DNA from: DASVCN01 sp040905665
Lineage (GTDB): Bacteria > Deinococcota > Deinococci > Deinococcales > Trueperaceae
DNA: 64,000 nucleotides
Direction of reading: 5' to 3'
Assembly (NCBI GenBank): GCA_040905665.1
Contig: JBBDRD010000044.1
Location: 1-64,000 of the forward strand
A model generated the notes under the pieces. The model worked only from the letters and a program-made list of their open reading frames with translations, searched no databases and had not been told where the DNA came from. Numbering within the stretch: position 1 is the stretch's first letter; every line of letters starts with the position of its first letter. The translations under genes were made by a program, and so were the position numbers. This document shows, one piece after another, positions 26,589 through 34,909 of the stretch.

Positions 26589-29240
26589 ATGTCCTTACGT
26601 CGTGCTCTTTTCGTCGTCCTCGTCATGCTTTCCGCCTGGGCCGCAGCCCAGCCTGCGGGCGGCGAAACCCTCACCCAAGTTCGGGTCGAAGGGACTACAA
26701 GCTACGCAGACATAGTTCGAGTCGTGCTCGAATCACGCGCCGGCACTCCGCTGGCGCGGATCGATCTCGAGGGCGAACGCAACCGTGTGTATTCCCTGGG
26801 AACCTTCCGAGAAGTGAGCGTGTCGCTCGAGGAGGGGAACGATGGCCCGGTGCTACTGGTCCTGGTTGAGGAAAATCCTCTCATCGGTGAGGTCGTCTTC
26901 GAAGGTACACAAGCGGTACCGCCGGCTACCCTGCAGATGGCCCTCGAGCGGGAGCATTTGCTGGCTGAGGGTCGGGTCTTCAATACAACTCGTGCCGAGG
27001 AGGCGCTAGCCACAATTCAGCGCCTCTACCGGCAGCGTGGCTTCCCGTTCGACGTGCCGGTATCGCTCGAGGTACAGGAGTTCGAACCGCAGGATGGCGG
27101 CGAGGCGGTTCGGCTTACCTACGACGTAAATGAACGGGCGATCGTCGACGAGGTAGTGGTCGAAGAGTCGACCGTTCTAGAAGCTGCTCCTCTGCGTCAG
27201 CTCTTCCAGCCTCTGGTTAGTACCGGGGAGTTCGATTTCGAACTGTACCGGCAGGCGCTTGAGCGGGTGGAGGTACGCTACCGGGAGCAGGGATTCCGCT
27301 TCAGCGGTGTGGAGGTCGACGAAAGCAGGTTGCAGCAGGGCGTCCTGGAGATCGCCCTCCATGAAGCACGCGTAGCTTCCATCGATACCAGTGCGATAGG
27401 TGTCGACCCCAGCGAGCTGAGCGTGGAGGTGGGCGACCTGTTCAACTACGACCTGCTGCTCGAGGATGTGAGGCGGCTGGCGCAAGGACGGCGCGGCGAC
27501 GTGCGAATGGTTCCGAGCTTGACCGCGGCGGGTGATGTACGGGTGAACTTCGAACAGGGACCGCCCGAGACCGCCGGACCGGTGGACGAGATCGTCTTCG
27601 AGGGGAACACGGTCATCTCCGACGAGGAGCTGCTCGAGGTACTGGAGATGGAGGTGGGGGACACCTTCACCTCGACCATTGCCCAGGAGGACTTCGCGCG
27701 GGTCCTGCGACGCTACCAGGATGCCGGTTGGGTAGTGCTGCCGCAGCCCGACTTCAGCTACGACGACGGCACCTATATCCAACGGGTCACCGAGGTGACG
27801 GTCGCGGGCCATGACGTTACCTTTGAGGATGGCGAGAGCGCCACTCGCGACTTCGTCGTGACGCGCTACATGCCTGCTGTTGGCAGCGTCGTGAATCAGA
27901 ACGAGATTCGGGCCGGCCTGCAAGCTATCGGGCGACTCGGCGCGGTCGAGCCGGTGAACGTGCGATTCGTACCCACCGATGACCCCTCACAAGTGAGGCT
28001 CAACGTGATCGTGAGCGAGGTTCGCACCGGATTGTTCACGCCCAGTGCTCAGTACGCCACCGACTCGGGACTGTCGGCATCGTTGTCATTCAGCGAATCG
28101 AACTTCCTAGGTCGGGCTCATAACGTTGGAGCCGAACTGAATGCCCAGACCTCCGACCTCGACTCCCCGCTGGGTGGACTGTTGCTGGGCGGTTCGCTGC
28201 GCTACAGCATTCCTTGGCTCTATATCGACGCCTACGACTTCCAGGAGGTACCCACCTCGGTCTCGGCTTCGCTATTCAGCCTGGTCGATACCAATCAGTT
28301 GCTCACCGCCGATGGCTCCACTCGGGTGACCTACCCCGGTTTGCCCGATAGTGAGGAGAACCAGGTGTTGGTTGGCGAGTATGTCCAGCGCGATACCGGC
28401 CTGAGCTTTTCGGTTGCGCGCCCTATCATCGAGTACACCAGCCTGCGCTTTAACGCTCGAGCGTCGGTAACCGAGTACACACTCGAGCCGCCCGCCGTGG
28501 ACTGCAGGTTCGACGGCTCCGGCGAGCTGGAGAATGCGAACACGTGCACGCTGCCGGAGGCCCAGTCCGAAACTTATCTGCCGCAGGGCGGCTTGAACAG
28601 CTTCATCAGCACCACAGTTGCCTACGACGACCGCGACAACCCCGACTTTCCCAGGAGCGGCATTGCCGCTTCCGGACTCGCCGGCCTGGGGATAGGGACC
28701 GACTACCGCGACCCCGTAACCGGGAACCAGGAGTCATACGTCTACCAGCAGATCGAGTTCGGGGTGAAGACCTACGTTTTACTCGCCGATCTTGCATCCG
28801 AGGAGATAAGCGACCGCAATCACGTACTCGCCTTTCGGCTGAACGCGGGTCACCAGTTCGGTGCTGACTACCCTCCCTCCAAACGCTTCCAGGTAGGGAA
28901 GAGCACCAATGAGGCAACGGCCATTCGAGGGTATGGAGTGGGCGATTTCGATCTCTCGCGCTCCTACATGACCGCTTCGGCCGAGTACCGCTACGACTTT
29001 GGCCTCGATACTATCGCCACCCAGACTGTCATAGGGATTGTCTTCGCGGATGTTGGTTACGCCTCGAACGTTCCCGGTTTCTCCGAGTACGGAGCCCCGC
29101 TCTTCGCCGGGGCAGGCGTCGGTTTGCAGGTGAACCTGGGCTTCGGCGGAGTGCTGTTGCCCGCGCTGCGTTTCGACTACGGCTTTAGCGAACGAAATCC
29201 CACTGGCGAGTTCCGCTTCCGGGTGGGTCCCGTTTTCTGA
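26589..29240 (+). CDS. bamA: Outer-membrane assembly factor BamA (Omp85)
   Basis: 883 residues from ATG 26589. A signal peptide (LFVVLVMLSAWAAAQPAGGE) is followed by a chain of POTRA domains to about residue 480 (for example VDEIVFEGNTVISDEELLEV) and a C-terminal 16-strand barrel with the Omp85 motif region QVGKSTNEATAIRGYGVGDF. It folds beta-barrel proteins into the outer membrane, so the organism is diderm. A loop with two cysteines (DCRFDGSGELENANTC) lies in the barrel. It is divergent from the phosphorylase operon. Confidence 0.95.
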   Translation: MSLRRALFVVLVMLSAWAAAQPAGGETLTQVRVEGTTSYADIVRVVLESRAGTPLARIDLEGERNRVYSLGTFREVSVSLEEGNDGPVLLVLVEENPLIGEVVFEGTQAVPPATLQMALEREHLLAEGRVFNTTRAEEALATIQRLYRQRGFPFDVPVSLEVQEFEPQDGGEAVRLTYDVNERAIVDEVVVEESTVLEAAPLRQLFQPLVSTGEFDFELYRQALERVEVRYREQGFRFSGVEVDESRLQQGVLEIALHEARVASIDTSAIGVDPSELSVEVGDLFNYDLLLEDVRRLAQGRRGDVRMVPSLTAAGDVRVNFEQGPPETAGPVDEIVFEGNTVISDEELLEVLEMEVGDTFTSTIAQEDFARVLRRYQDAGWVVLPQPDFSYDDGTYIQRVTEVTVAGHDVTFEDGESATRDFVVTRYMPAVGSVVNQNEIRAGLQAIGRLGAVEPVNVRFVPTDDPSQVRLNVIVSEVRTGLFTPSAQYATDSGLSASLSFSESNFLGRAHNVGAELNAQTSDLDSPLGGLLLGGSLRYSIPWLYIDAYDFQEVPTSVSASLFSLVDTNQLLTADGSTRVTYPGLPDSEENQVLVGEYVQRDTGLSFSVARPIIEYTSLRFNARASVTEYTLEPPAVDCRFDGSGELENANTCTLPEAQSETYLPQGGLNSFISTTVAYDDRDNPDFPRSGIAASGLAGLGIGTDYRDPVTGNQESYVYQQIEFGVKTYVLLADLASEEISDRNHVLAFRLNAGHQFGADYPPSKRFQVGKSTNEATAIRGYGVGDFDLSRSYMTASAEYRYDFGLDTIATQTVIGIVFADVGYASNVPGFSEYGAPLFAGAGVGLQVNLGFGGVLLPALRFDYGFSERNPTGEFRFRVGPVF

Positions 29241-29253
29241 GCCGCAACCGGGG

Positions 29254-29862
29254 CTACTCGCCGGCTATCGAGCGTAGCCGATCGACATCCGTCAGGGCGA
29301 TCTTGCCGTAACCGGCCTCAATCGCACCCAGCCGCGCCAGCTCACCCACGACTTTCGTGACTGTCTCCCGCACCGACCCCACGGCGGCCGCCAGATCGTC
29401 GTGCGTGATATGAATCAGCACCCGGCCCGACTCGTTCCTACCGGCCAGAGCGCTCTCCTGTAGGTCGAGCAGCTCGGCCGCGATTCGTGAACGCAGACGC
29501 TTCCCCGATAGCCTGTGAAGCGAGCGGTACAAGCCCTCGACGGCGTGAACGAGGTCGGTAGCGAGCTCCAGGTTATCCTCCGCCTCCAACACAGCTGGAC
29601 TGATTACTTCGACGTCACTGTTGGCAACGGCCTCGGCAAAGTACCTGCGTGGCAAACCGGCTATCGCTTCTTCACCAAAGAAGCCGCCCGGCTTTACGTA
29701 TCGTAGAGTTAGCCCGTTCCCCTCGTCATCGACGGTATGAATACGAACAAGACCGCGATGGACGCGGTACAGGTTTTCCGCTGCACCGGGAAACAGGACC
29801 ACTTCTCCGGGACCGAACGAGTGAATATCGGTATATTCACGTTGGTCGACGGTGTCGCTCAT
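29254..29862 (-). CDS. sdrP: CRP/FNR-family regulator, SdrP-like
   Basis: 202 residues from ATG 29862, chosen for the GAAGGGGG ahead of it and because homology begins there. An N-terminal cyclic-nucleotide-type barrel (FGPGEVVLFPGAAENLYRVH, PGGFFGEEAIAGLPRRYFAE) and a C-terminal winged helix (HITHDDLAAAVGSVRETVTK, then VVGELARLGAIEAGYGKI) closely resemble Thermus thermophilus SdrP. SdrP is a stress-response activator that works without cAMP. The cysteines of FNR-type oxygen sensors are absent. Targets here are unknown. Confidence 0.9.
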   Translation of the reverse strand: MSDTVDQREYTDIHSFGPGEVVLFPGAAENLYRVHRGLVRIHTVDDEGNGLTLRYVKPGGFFGEEAIAGLPRRYFAEAVANSDVEVISPAVLEAEDNLELATDLVHAVEGLYRSLHRLSGKRLRSRIAAELLDLQESALAGRNESGRVLIHITHDDLAAAVGSVRETVTKVVGELARLGAIEAGYGKIALTDVDRLRSIAGE

Positions 29863-29943
29863 TCCCGGCCCCCTTCCGTAGCCACTACCCGCCGCACATC
29901 GAACCACCAAACGTGGCTTGGGGCGGCGAGCGTCGCTCCATTG

Positions 29944-29949
29944 AATATA
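29944..29949 (-). promoter_or_regulatory. Possible -10 of the SdrP-like gene
   Basis: TATATT on the minus strand, about 80 bp before the ATG, giving a leader with a GAAGGGGG ribosome site. The -35 region is T-rich but not consensus, which would fit an activated promoter. Confidence 0.35.
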
Positions 29950-30033
29950 GCGGCCGTCGGAGACGCGAAAAAAGTGACACGTTACCAACTCATAACCATC
30001 GCCTGCAAACAATCCATTCGCAGTTGACGCCAC

Positions 30034-30061
30034 TTGAGGAACTGTAAGTGTGCAGTATAAT
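30034..30061 (+). promoter_or_regulatory. Promoter of the Xre/RES pair
   Basis: TTGAGG (30034-30039), a 16-bp spacer and perfect TATAAT (30056-30061). Transcription would begin near 30068, just ahead of the GGAGG at 30074-30078. Confidence 0.7.
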
Positions 30062-30083
30062 GGCTGCAGAGATGGAGGCGAGA

Positions 30084-30536
30084 ATGGCAAGCAAGAGGTT
30101 TGTACCGACCCGCCGGCCACAGCCAGTGCCCGGTGCGCGCATCCTTGGGCTTGAAATAGACGACGATTTTCAGGTAGCCAAACGCATTAGTCACGGATTT
30201 TCCACGACCACGGTTGGCCGGCTGGCCAAAGAGCTAAACGTGACCGACAGCCGTATTCTGAAGCTCACCAGTATCCCGGAGAGCACGTATCACTCCCGCA
30301 AGCGCAACCGTCGGCCACTCTCCATGGAAGAATCTAGTCGTGTTTACCGAATCGCCAAGACGGCGGCCGCCGCTGAAGCCTACTTTGAGGGAAACAAAGC
30401 CGCTGCCAGGCGTTGGCTTACCAATCCTAAGGCGGCCCTCGGCGGCGAGACCCCACTCGAGTTCGCCCGTACCCCCGAGGGGAGCGACTACGTCGTCAAG
30501 CTCCTCGAACGCATGGAGCATGGGATCATAAGCTGA
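30084..30536 (+). CDS. Xre/MbcA/ParS-type antitoxin
   Basis: 150 residues. An N-terminal helical HTH-like region (FSTTTVGRLAKELNVTDSRI, then STYHSRKRNRRPLSMEESSR) precedes the C-terminal toxin-binding DUF2384 domain, recognised by EGNKAAARRWLTNPKAALGG and TPLEFARTPEGSDYVVKLLERMEHG. It is the antitoxin partner of RES toxins. The ATG at 30084 follows GGAGG by five bases; upstream ATGs at 30060 and 30072 overlap or crowd the promoter. The stop overlaps the toxin start. Confidence 0.88.
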   Translation: MASKRFVPTRRPQPVPGARILGLEIDDDFQVAKRISHGFSTTTVGRLAKELNVTDSRILKLTSIPESTYHSRKRNRRPLSMEESSRVYRIAKTAAAAEAYFEGNKAAARRWLTNPKAALGGETPLEFARTPEGSDYVVKLLERMEHGIIS

Positions 30537-31030
30537 GCCGCCTCACTACTTTCCGCATCAGTAAGGCAAAATACCGCAACGACACCATGAGTGGCGCTGG
30601 ATCTTACGAGGCCGGGGGCCGCTGGAACACCCCCGGCCACTACGTCGTTTACGCCAGCGGTAATCTATCTCTCGGCATGCTCGAACTCCTGGTGCATGTT
30701 GATGACGCCGAGGAGTTCCGCACCCTGGCCCACGTTTGCCACACCATCAGCTTTCCCGCGGATGCCGTGGCTGTTCTTCAAGAAGAGGACTTGCCCCAAG
30801 TGTGGGACGCCCGTCCCGAATCCCGTGCCAGTCAAGTCGTGGGAGACGAATGGACCGAGGGTCAAGCGAGCGTGGTGCTTGCGGTGCCGAGCGTGCTCAC
30901 GCCTCCCCGGTTCCGCTACCAGCCGGAGTACATGAACTACCTCGTCAACCCCAACCACCCCGACACCGAACGGGTGATCGAGGTGGGCGAGATCCTTGAC
31001 CTCGAACTGGACGCGCGGCTCCAAAAGTAA
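30533..31030 (+). CDS. RES-domain toxin (NAD-depleting type), apparent CTG start
   Basis: RES toxins degrade NAD+. Domain features: FRISKAKYRNDTMSGAGSYE, then AGGRWNTPGHYVVYASGNLS, LELLVHVDD and YLVNPNHPDTERVIEVGEI. The conserved arginine and first strand (FRIS) lie upstream of the first ATG (30587). The frame runs back to the antitoxin stop with no ATG, GTG or TTG. CTG 30533 overlaps that stop as CTGA, mirroring the ATGA/GTGA overlaps of other gene pairs here, so I propose CTG as the start (165 residues). If ATG 30587 were used the protein would lack part of its active site. Confidence 0.75.
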   Translation: MSRLTTFRISKAKYRNDTMSGAGSYEAGGRWNTPGHYVVYASGNLSLGMLELLVHVDDAEEFRTLAHVCHTISFPADAVAVLQEEDLPQVWDARPESRASQVVGDEWTEGQASVVLAVPSVLTPPRFRYQPEYMNYLVNPNHPDTERVIEVGEILDLELDARLQK

Positions 31031-31142
31031 CCCCAGTCCTGATCAGGTCGATCTCCGATAGTCCGACAACGGCCGCTAGGGCTGATCGCTGGGCGTGGCG
31101 GCGGCCACTGAAGCCGAAGCCCGCCGCAGAGAGATCGGGGTG

Positions 31143-31190
31143 CCAGGTTGAGCGACTCGGACGTGAAGCGTCCTTCGGAGCGAAACCTGG
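31143..31190. terminator. Nested inverted repeats between convergent genes
   Basis: CCAGGTT (31143-31149) pairs with AACCTGG (31184-31190), and inside it GGACG (31159-31163) pairs with CGTCC (31169-31173). It lies between the RES gene (+) and ychF (-). No T-run is present; terminator function is inferred from position. Confidence 0.35.
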
Positions 31191-31207
31191 TACTCCGACC
31201 GATCCCA

Positions 31208-32293
31208 TCAGACGTTGAAGAGGAAGTTCACCACGTCGCCGTCCCGCATCACGTAATCCTTGCCCTCGGTTCGCAACCAGCCTTTGGAGCGGGCGGCGAC
31301 GAGCGAGCCCGCCTCGACCAGCTTATTCCAGTCGATCACTTCGGCCCTGATGAAACCGCGTTCAATATCGGAGTGGATCTCCGCGGCCGCTGCAGGCGCT
31401 TTGGTCCCGCTCTGCACCGTCCAGGCCCGCACCTCTTTCTCGCCGGCGGTGAGGAAAGTGAGTAGTCCCAAAGTCTCGTAGCCCTTGTGAATGAGGCGTT
31501 CCAGCCCGGGAGCTTCGAGCCCCAGGTCGGTGAGGAACTCCTGAGCCTCCTCGCCACCCAGGTCGCTAAGCTCTTCCTCGATGCGTGCCGAGATAACCAC
31601 GACTTCGGCACCCTCCCGGCCGGCACGGTCGGCAACCGTAGTCACATACTCGTTGCCCGCTACAATCTCCGCTTCGGACACGTTGCACACATAAATAACC
31701 GGCTTGGACGTAAGCAAATTGAAGTCGAGCGGCAGTTCGATGTTCGAGCTTCTCGCCGACTTGCCGTCACTGAGGTGCGCGATCATTGCCTCGCAGGCCG
31801 TAACCAGCGCCGCGTCCTCACGATTTGACTTGGCGCTGCGGCGCAGTTTTTCGAGGCGCTTCTCGAGCCCCGCGATGTCGGCGAGAGCCAGTTCGGTGTC
31901 GATCGTCTCGATGTCGGCGAGCGGGTCTACCACCCCCGACACGTGAACTACATTGGGATCGTCGAAGCAGCGCACTACGTGGGCGATCGCCGCCACCTCT
32001 CGAATGTTTGCAAGAAAGCGGTTTCCCAGCCCCTCACCCTGGGAGGCCCCCTTCACCAGGCCGGCGATGTCCACGAACTCCACGGTAGTTGGCACGATCG
32101 GCGGTTCGCGGCCGTCCTTGCGGTAGACGTCTCGTAGCGCCGGCAGTCGGTCGTCGGGGACCGCCACGACACCCACGTTCTTGTCGATCGTGGCGAAGGG
32201 GTAATTGGCCGCCTCGACCCCCGCGCGAGTAATTGCGTTGAATAGCGTGCTCTTCCCGACGTTTGGGAGGCCGACGATTCCGATTCCGAGCAT
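31208..32293 (-). CDS. ychF: Obg-family ATPase/GTPase YchF (OLA1)
   Basis: 361 residues from ATG 32293, which follows AGGAG by five bases; open frame further upstream is not homologous. Walker A is GLPNVGKST at residues 8-16, with DIAGLVKGASQGEGLGNRFL as switch II. The NKxD-like position reads YVCNVSEAEI as in YchF, which prefers ATP. The C-terminal TGS domain ends in DYVMRDGDVVNFLFNV. It is a ribosome-associated regulator of translation and stress responses. It is divergent from hom. Confidence 0.96.
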   Translation of the reverse strand: MLGIGIVGLPNVGKSTLFNAITRAGVEAANYPFATIDKNVGVVAVPDDRLPALRDVYRKDGREPPIVPTTVEFVDIAGLVKGASQGEGLGNRFLANIREVAAIAHVVRCFDDPNVVHVSGVVDPLADIETIDTELALADIAGLEKRLEKLRRSAKSNREDAALVTACEAMIAHLSDGKSARSSNIELPLDFNLLTSKPVIYVCNVSEAEIVAGNEYVTTVADRAGREGAEVVVISARIEEELSDLGGEEAQEFLTDLGLEAPGLERLIHKGYETLGLLTFLTAGEKEVRAWTVQSGTKAPAAAAEIHSDIERGFIRAEVIDWNKLVEAGSLVAARSKGWLRTEGKDYVMRDGDVVNFLFNV

Positions 32294-32328
32294 AAGCACT
32301 CCTGGGGGCGTTGAGCGCCCAAAAAGGG

Positions 32329-32334
32329 AGTATA
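32329..32334 (-). promoter_or_regulatory. -10 of ychF
   Basis: TATACT on the minus strand, about 35 bp before the ATG. The short leader contains the hairpin GGGCG/CGCCC (32306-32320) and then the ribosome site, so ychF is a leadered gene. Confidence 0.5.
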
Positions 32335-32345
32335 GCAGGGGTGCG

Positions 32346-32354
32346 TGATATCCT
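32346..32354 (+). promoter_or_regulatory. Extended -10 of hom-thrC
   Basis: TGATATCCT (TGn plus TATCCT) ends 7 bp before the hom ATG; no ribosome site, so a leaderless message is predicted. Confidence 0.6.
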
Positions 32355-32361
32355 CCCGTCC

Positions 32362-33405
32362 ATGGCGCGACCCCCCAAAAAAGTGCGTGTGGCGGTGCTG
32401 GGAGCGGGAAATGTGGGCCAAGCGTTGCTGGCACGGCTTTCCACTTTCAACACAAATTTCAACACAAAGGCCGAAATAGAAGTGACGGGCGTGCTGGTGC
32501 GCGACACGGCCAAGTTGCGCACCAGCGAGGTTTCCTGCTACCCCCTTGCGAGCGACCCTGTCGCCTTGATCGACGGAGCCGATCTGGTAATCGAGCTCAT
32601 GGGCGGGCTGGAACCGGCGACAAGCCTGATGTTGAACGCGCTTCAGAACGGGAAGCAGGTCATTACCGCCAACAAGGCGGCACTTGCCGAGAGGTGGTCC
32701 GAGTTCGCACCCTATCTGGCGAAAGGCCGTCTCTACTTCGAGGCCTCGGTGATGTCGGGTACGCCGGTCGTAGGTCCGCTCTCCGGCGCCCTGCGCGGCA
32801 GCACGCCACTCGAGCTGCATGCGGTGCTCAATGGGACAACGACCTTTATCCTAAGCCGTCTGGAGGCGGGCGAGGATTTTGCACCGGCTTTGGCCGAGGC
32901 GCAACGCCTGGGCTTCGCCGAAGCAGATCCTACGCTCGATATCGAGGGGATCGACGCCGCCCACAAGCTCGCGCTGCTGGCGCGTCTGGCATTCGACCCC
33001 CTACTCGACTGGAGTGCGGTTGCGGCCTCCACCCACGGTATTTCCCACCTCACCCCGGCGATAGTGCGGGAGGCGATGGAGGATGGTGGGTCGGTGCGGT
33101 TGGTGGGCAGCATCTACCCTGAGAGTGGAGGTTGGGAGACGAGGGTACGCACCGTCTATCTGCCGGCCGGCCACCCTCTTGCGTCGACCGCTGACTCGGG
33201 AAACGCGCTGCTCCTAAGGACGCGCGAACTGGGCGAAATCTTCATACAGGGTCCCGGGGCCGGCGGAGGCGCGACGGCGGCGGCTGTCCTGGCCGATCTA
33301 CAAGGAGCGCTGGACGGGCGCCCTGGTCCCGGCCCGCTGCCGGGTAGAGCCCCGCTTCCGACAGGTCACCACGCTGAGGACCTGGGGGAGTTGCTCAAGG
33401 CGTGA
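32362..33405 (+). CDS. hom: Homoserine dehydrogenase
   Basis: 347 residues from ATG 32362. NAD(P) site VLGAGNVGQALL at the N-terminus, then ELMGGLEPATSLMLNALQNG, VITANKAALAERW, the substrate region VLNGTTTFILSRLEAG, and DPTLDIEGIDAAHKLALLAR with the catalytic Asp and Lys. It reduces aspartate semialdehyde to homoserine. The C-terminal regulatory ACT domain of longer forms is absent, so it is a short, probably feedback-insensitive or differently regulated type. It overlaps thrC by four bases (GTGA). Confidence 0.95.
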   Translation: MARPPKKVRVAVLGAGNVGQALLARLSTFNTNFNTKAEIEVTGVLVRDTAKLRTSEVSCYPLASDPVALIDGADLVIELMGGLEPATSLMLNALQNGKQVITANKAALAERWSEFAPYLAKGRLYFEASVMSGTPVVGPLSGALRGSTPLELHAVLNGTTTFILSRLEAGEDFAPALAEAQRLGFAEADPTLDIEGIDAAHKLALLARLAFDPLLDWSAVAASTHGISHLTPAIVREAMEDGGSVRLVGSIYPESGGWETRVRTVYLPAGHPLASTADSGNALLLRTRELGEIFIQGPGAGGGATAAAVLADLQGALDGRPGPGPLPGRAPLPTGHHAEDLGELLKA

Positions 33406-34704
33406 CGAAAGTTCTCTACCGCAACAGCCGACTGCCCGACGATCCAGCGGTAACGTTTCGTGAGGCGCTGCTTCGCGGGCTGGCGCCCGGCGCTGGCCTC
33501 TACCTGCCCGAACGCATTCCCGCGTTGCCAAACGACTGGCGTAGCGTCGACTCATTCGCTAGCCTTGCCACCCTCGTCCTCGAGCCGTGGCTGGAGGCCC
33601 CGCTGGGCAAACCGCTTGGGTCCCTCCTTGCCGAAGCGCTCGACTTTCCCGTTCCGCTCNNNNNNNNNNGAGCGGTTCGTTGTGGAGCTGTTCCACGGTC
33701 CCACTCTGTCGTTCAAGGACTTCGGGGCCCGTACCATGGCTCGACTCATGGATGGCTACCTGGCCGAGGAAGGACAGAGGCTGACGATACTGGTGGCTAC
33801 CTCCGGAGATACCGGCTCGGCCGTTGCCGACGGCTTCGCTGGACTCGATAACCTCCGCGTTGTGCTGCTGTACCCCAAGGGGATGGTGAGCGACGTGCAG
33901 GAGCGACAGCTTACCGCCGCTCGCCCGGGACTGCGGAGTCTGCGCGTGCGCGGAACGTTCGATGACTGCCAGCGGATTGTAAAGGAAGCTTTCGTCGACC
34001 CAAAGTTGTCCGGCCTGCCTCTTTCCAGTGCTAATTCGATAAACATCGGCAGACTCTTGCCACAACAGCTCTACTACATCTGGGCGGCGGCGCAACTCTC
34101 ACGCCTGCGGCCCAACGCCGACGCGCCCGTCATAAGCGTTCCCAGCGGGAATCTCGGCAATCTCACTGCCGGCATGCTCGCTGCAAGCGCGGGCCTGCCC
34201 GTCTCCCGCTTTTTGGCCGCCCACAACGCCAACGATTACTTTCCGCGTTATCTGAGCAAGGAGGCTTCCCCATTCGACTTCGGCGGTACGGTAGCCACCA
34301 TTTCCAACGCGATGGACGTGGGAGCGCCCAGCAACTTCGAGCGCCTGCACGCCATGTTCGGTTCGGATCTGCCCCGACAGGCTTGGGGCGTGGGAATAGA
34401 CGACGAGGCCACTCGCCGGAGGATGCTAACCACCTTCGAGGAGGACGATTACATCGCCTGCCCCCATACCTCGGTGGGCCTGGAGGCAGTCGAGCGATAC
34501 CGCGCGTCGACAGGAGACGAGAGTCCCGCGCTGATCCTGGCCACCGCCCATCCGGCCAAGTTTCCTGGGATCGTTCGAGAGATCCTAGGCCAGCATCCGC
34601 CTGGGAGTACTCGTCTGGATGGGTTGCTCGAGCTCCCCAGCAAGGTCGAGGAGCTGTCTCCGGGCCATAACGCGCTGCGTGACCTGCTGCTCGCCTGGGA
34701 TTGA
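33402..34704 (+). CDS. thrC: Threonine synthase, interrupted by a scaffold gap
   Basis: PLP enzyme converting O-phosphohomoserine to threonine. The first 86 codons (from GTG 33402: TKVLYRNSRLPDDPAVTFRE) end at the N-run, and the rest resumes in a different frame with ERFVVELFHGPTLSFKDFGA, which holds the PLP lysine. Later blocks are LVATSGDTGSAVADGFAGLD, SVPSGNLGNLTAGMLAASAG and CPHTSVGLEAVERY. Both sides align to one normal ThrC, so this is one intact gene with an unsequenced join, not a frameshift. The real missing length must be a multiple of three, not 10. Confidence 0.93.
33660..33669. other. Assembly gap (10 Ns)
   Basis: A run of exactly 10 Ns inside thrC, a conventional scaffold placeholder. 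Only a few codons of ThrC appear to be missing across it. Confidence 0.98.
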
Positions 34705-34726
34705 TTCGCTCTCCGATTCGCTCTAT
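34703..34726. repeat. Two 12-bp tandem repeats overlapping the thrC stop
   Basis: GATTCGCTCTCC (34703-34714) and GATTCGCTCTAT (34715-34726). The first unit begins with the last two bases of the thrC TGA stop codon. Confidence 0.6.
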
Positions 34727-34783
34727 GAGCCTATCGGGACGGGTCCTGCAACCTGGGCCAACAAATTAGGGGTATAGGCTCGC

Positions 34784-34789
34784 TATAGT
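34784..34789 (+). promoter_or_regulatory. Probable -10 of rpoD
   Basis: TATAGT about 120 bp before the rpoD ATG. It overlaps a small inverted repeat TATAG-GCTCG-CTATA (34773-34787). No clear -35 is visible. Confidence 0.4.
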
Positions 34790-34909
34790 GCATTTGGGGC
34801 GTGGCGCCTTTGGGCTCGCGCGGCGAGAGGTCGGGCGGTTACCGGAAACTTCGCCATCATTTGCAACTGACTATGCCACCGGCTCCATGAGCCCGAGGCG
34901 GGAGGACTC

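Noticed and set aside
33402..34704. thrC as two separate broken genes or a frameshifted pseudogene
   Set aside because: The frame change coincides exactly with the 10-N placeholder, and both parts match one threonine synthase.
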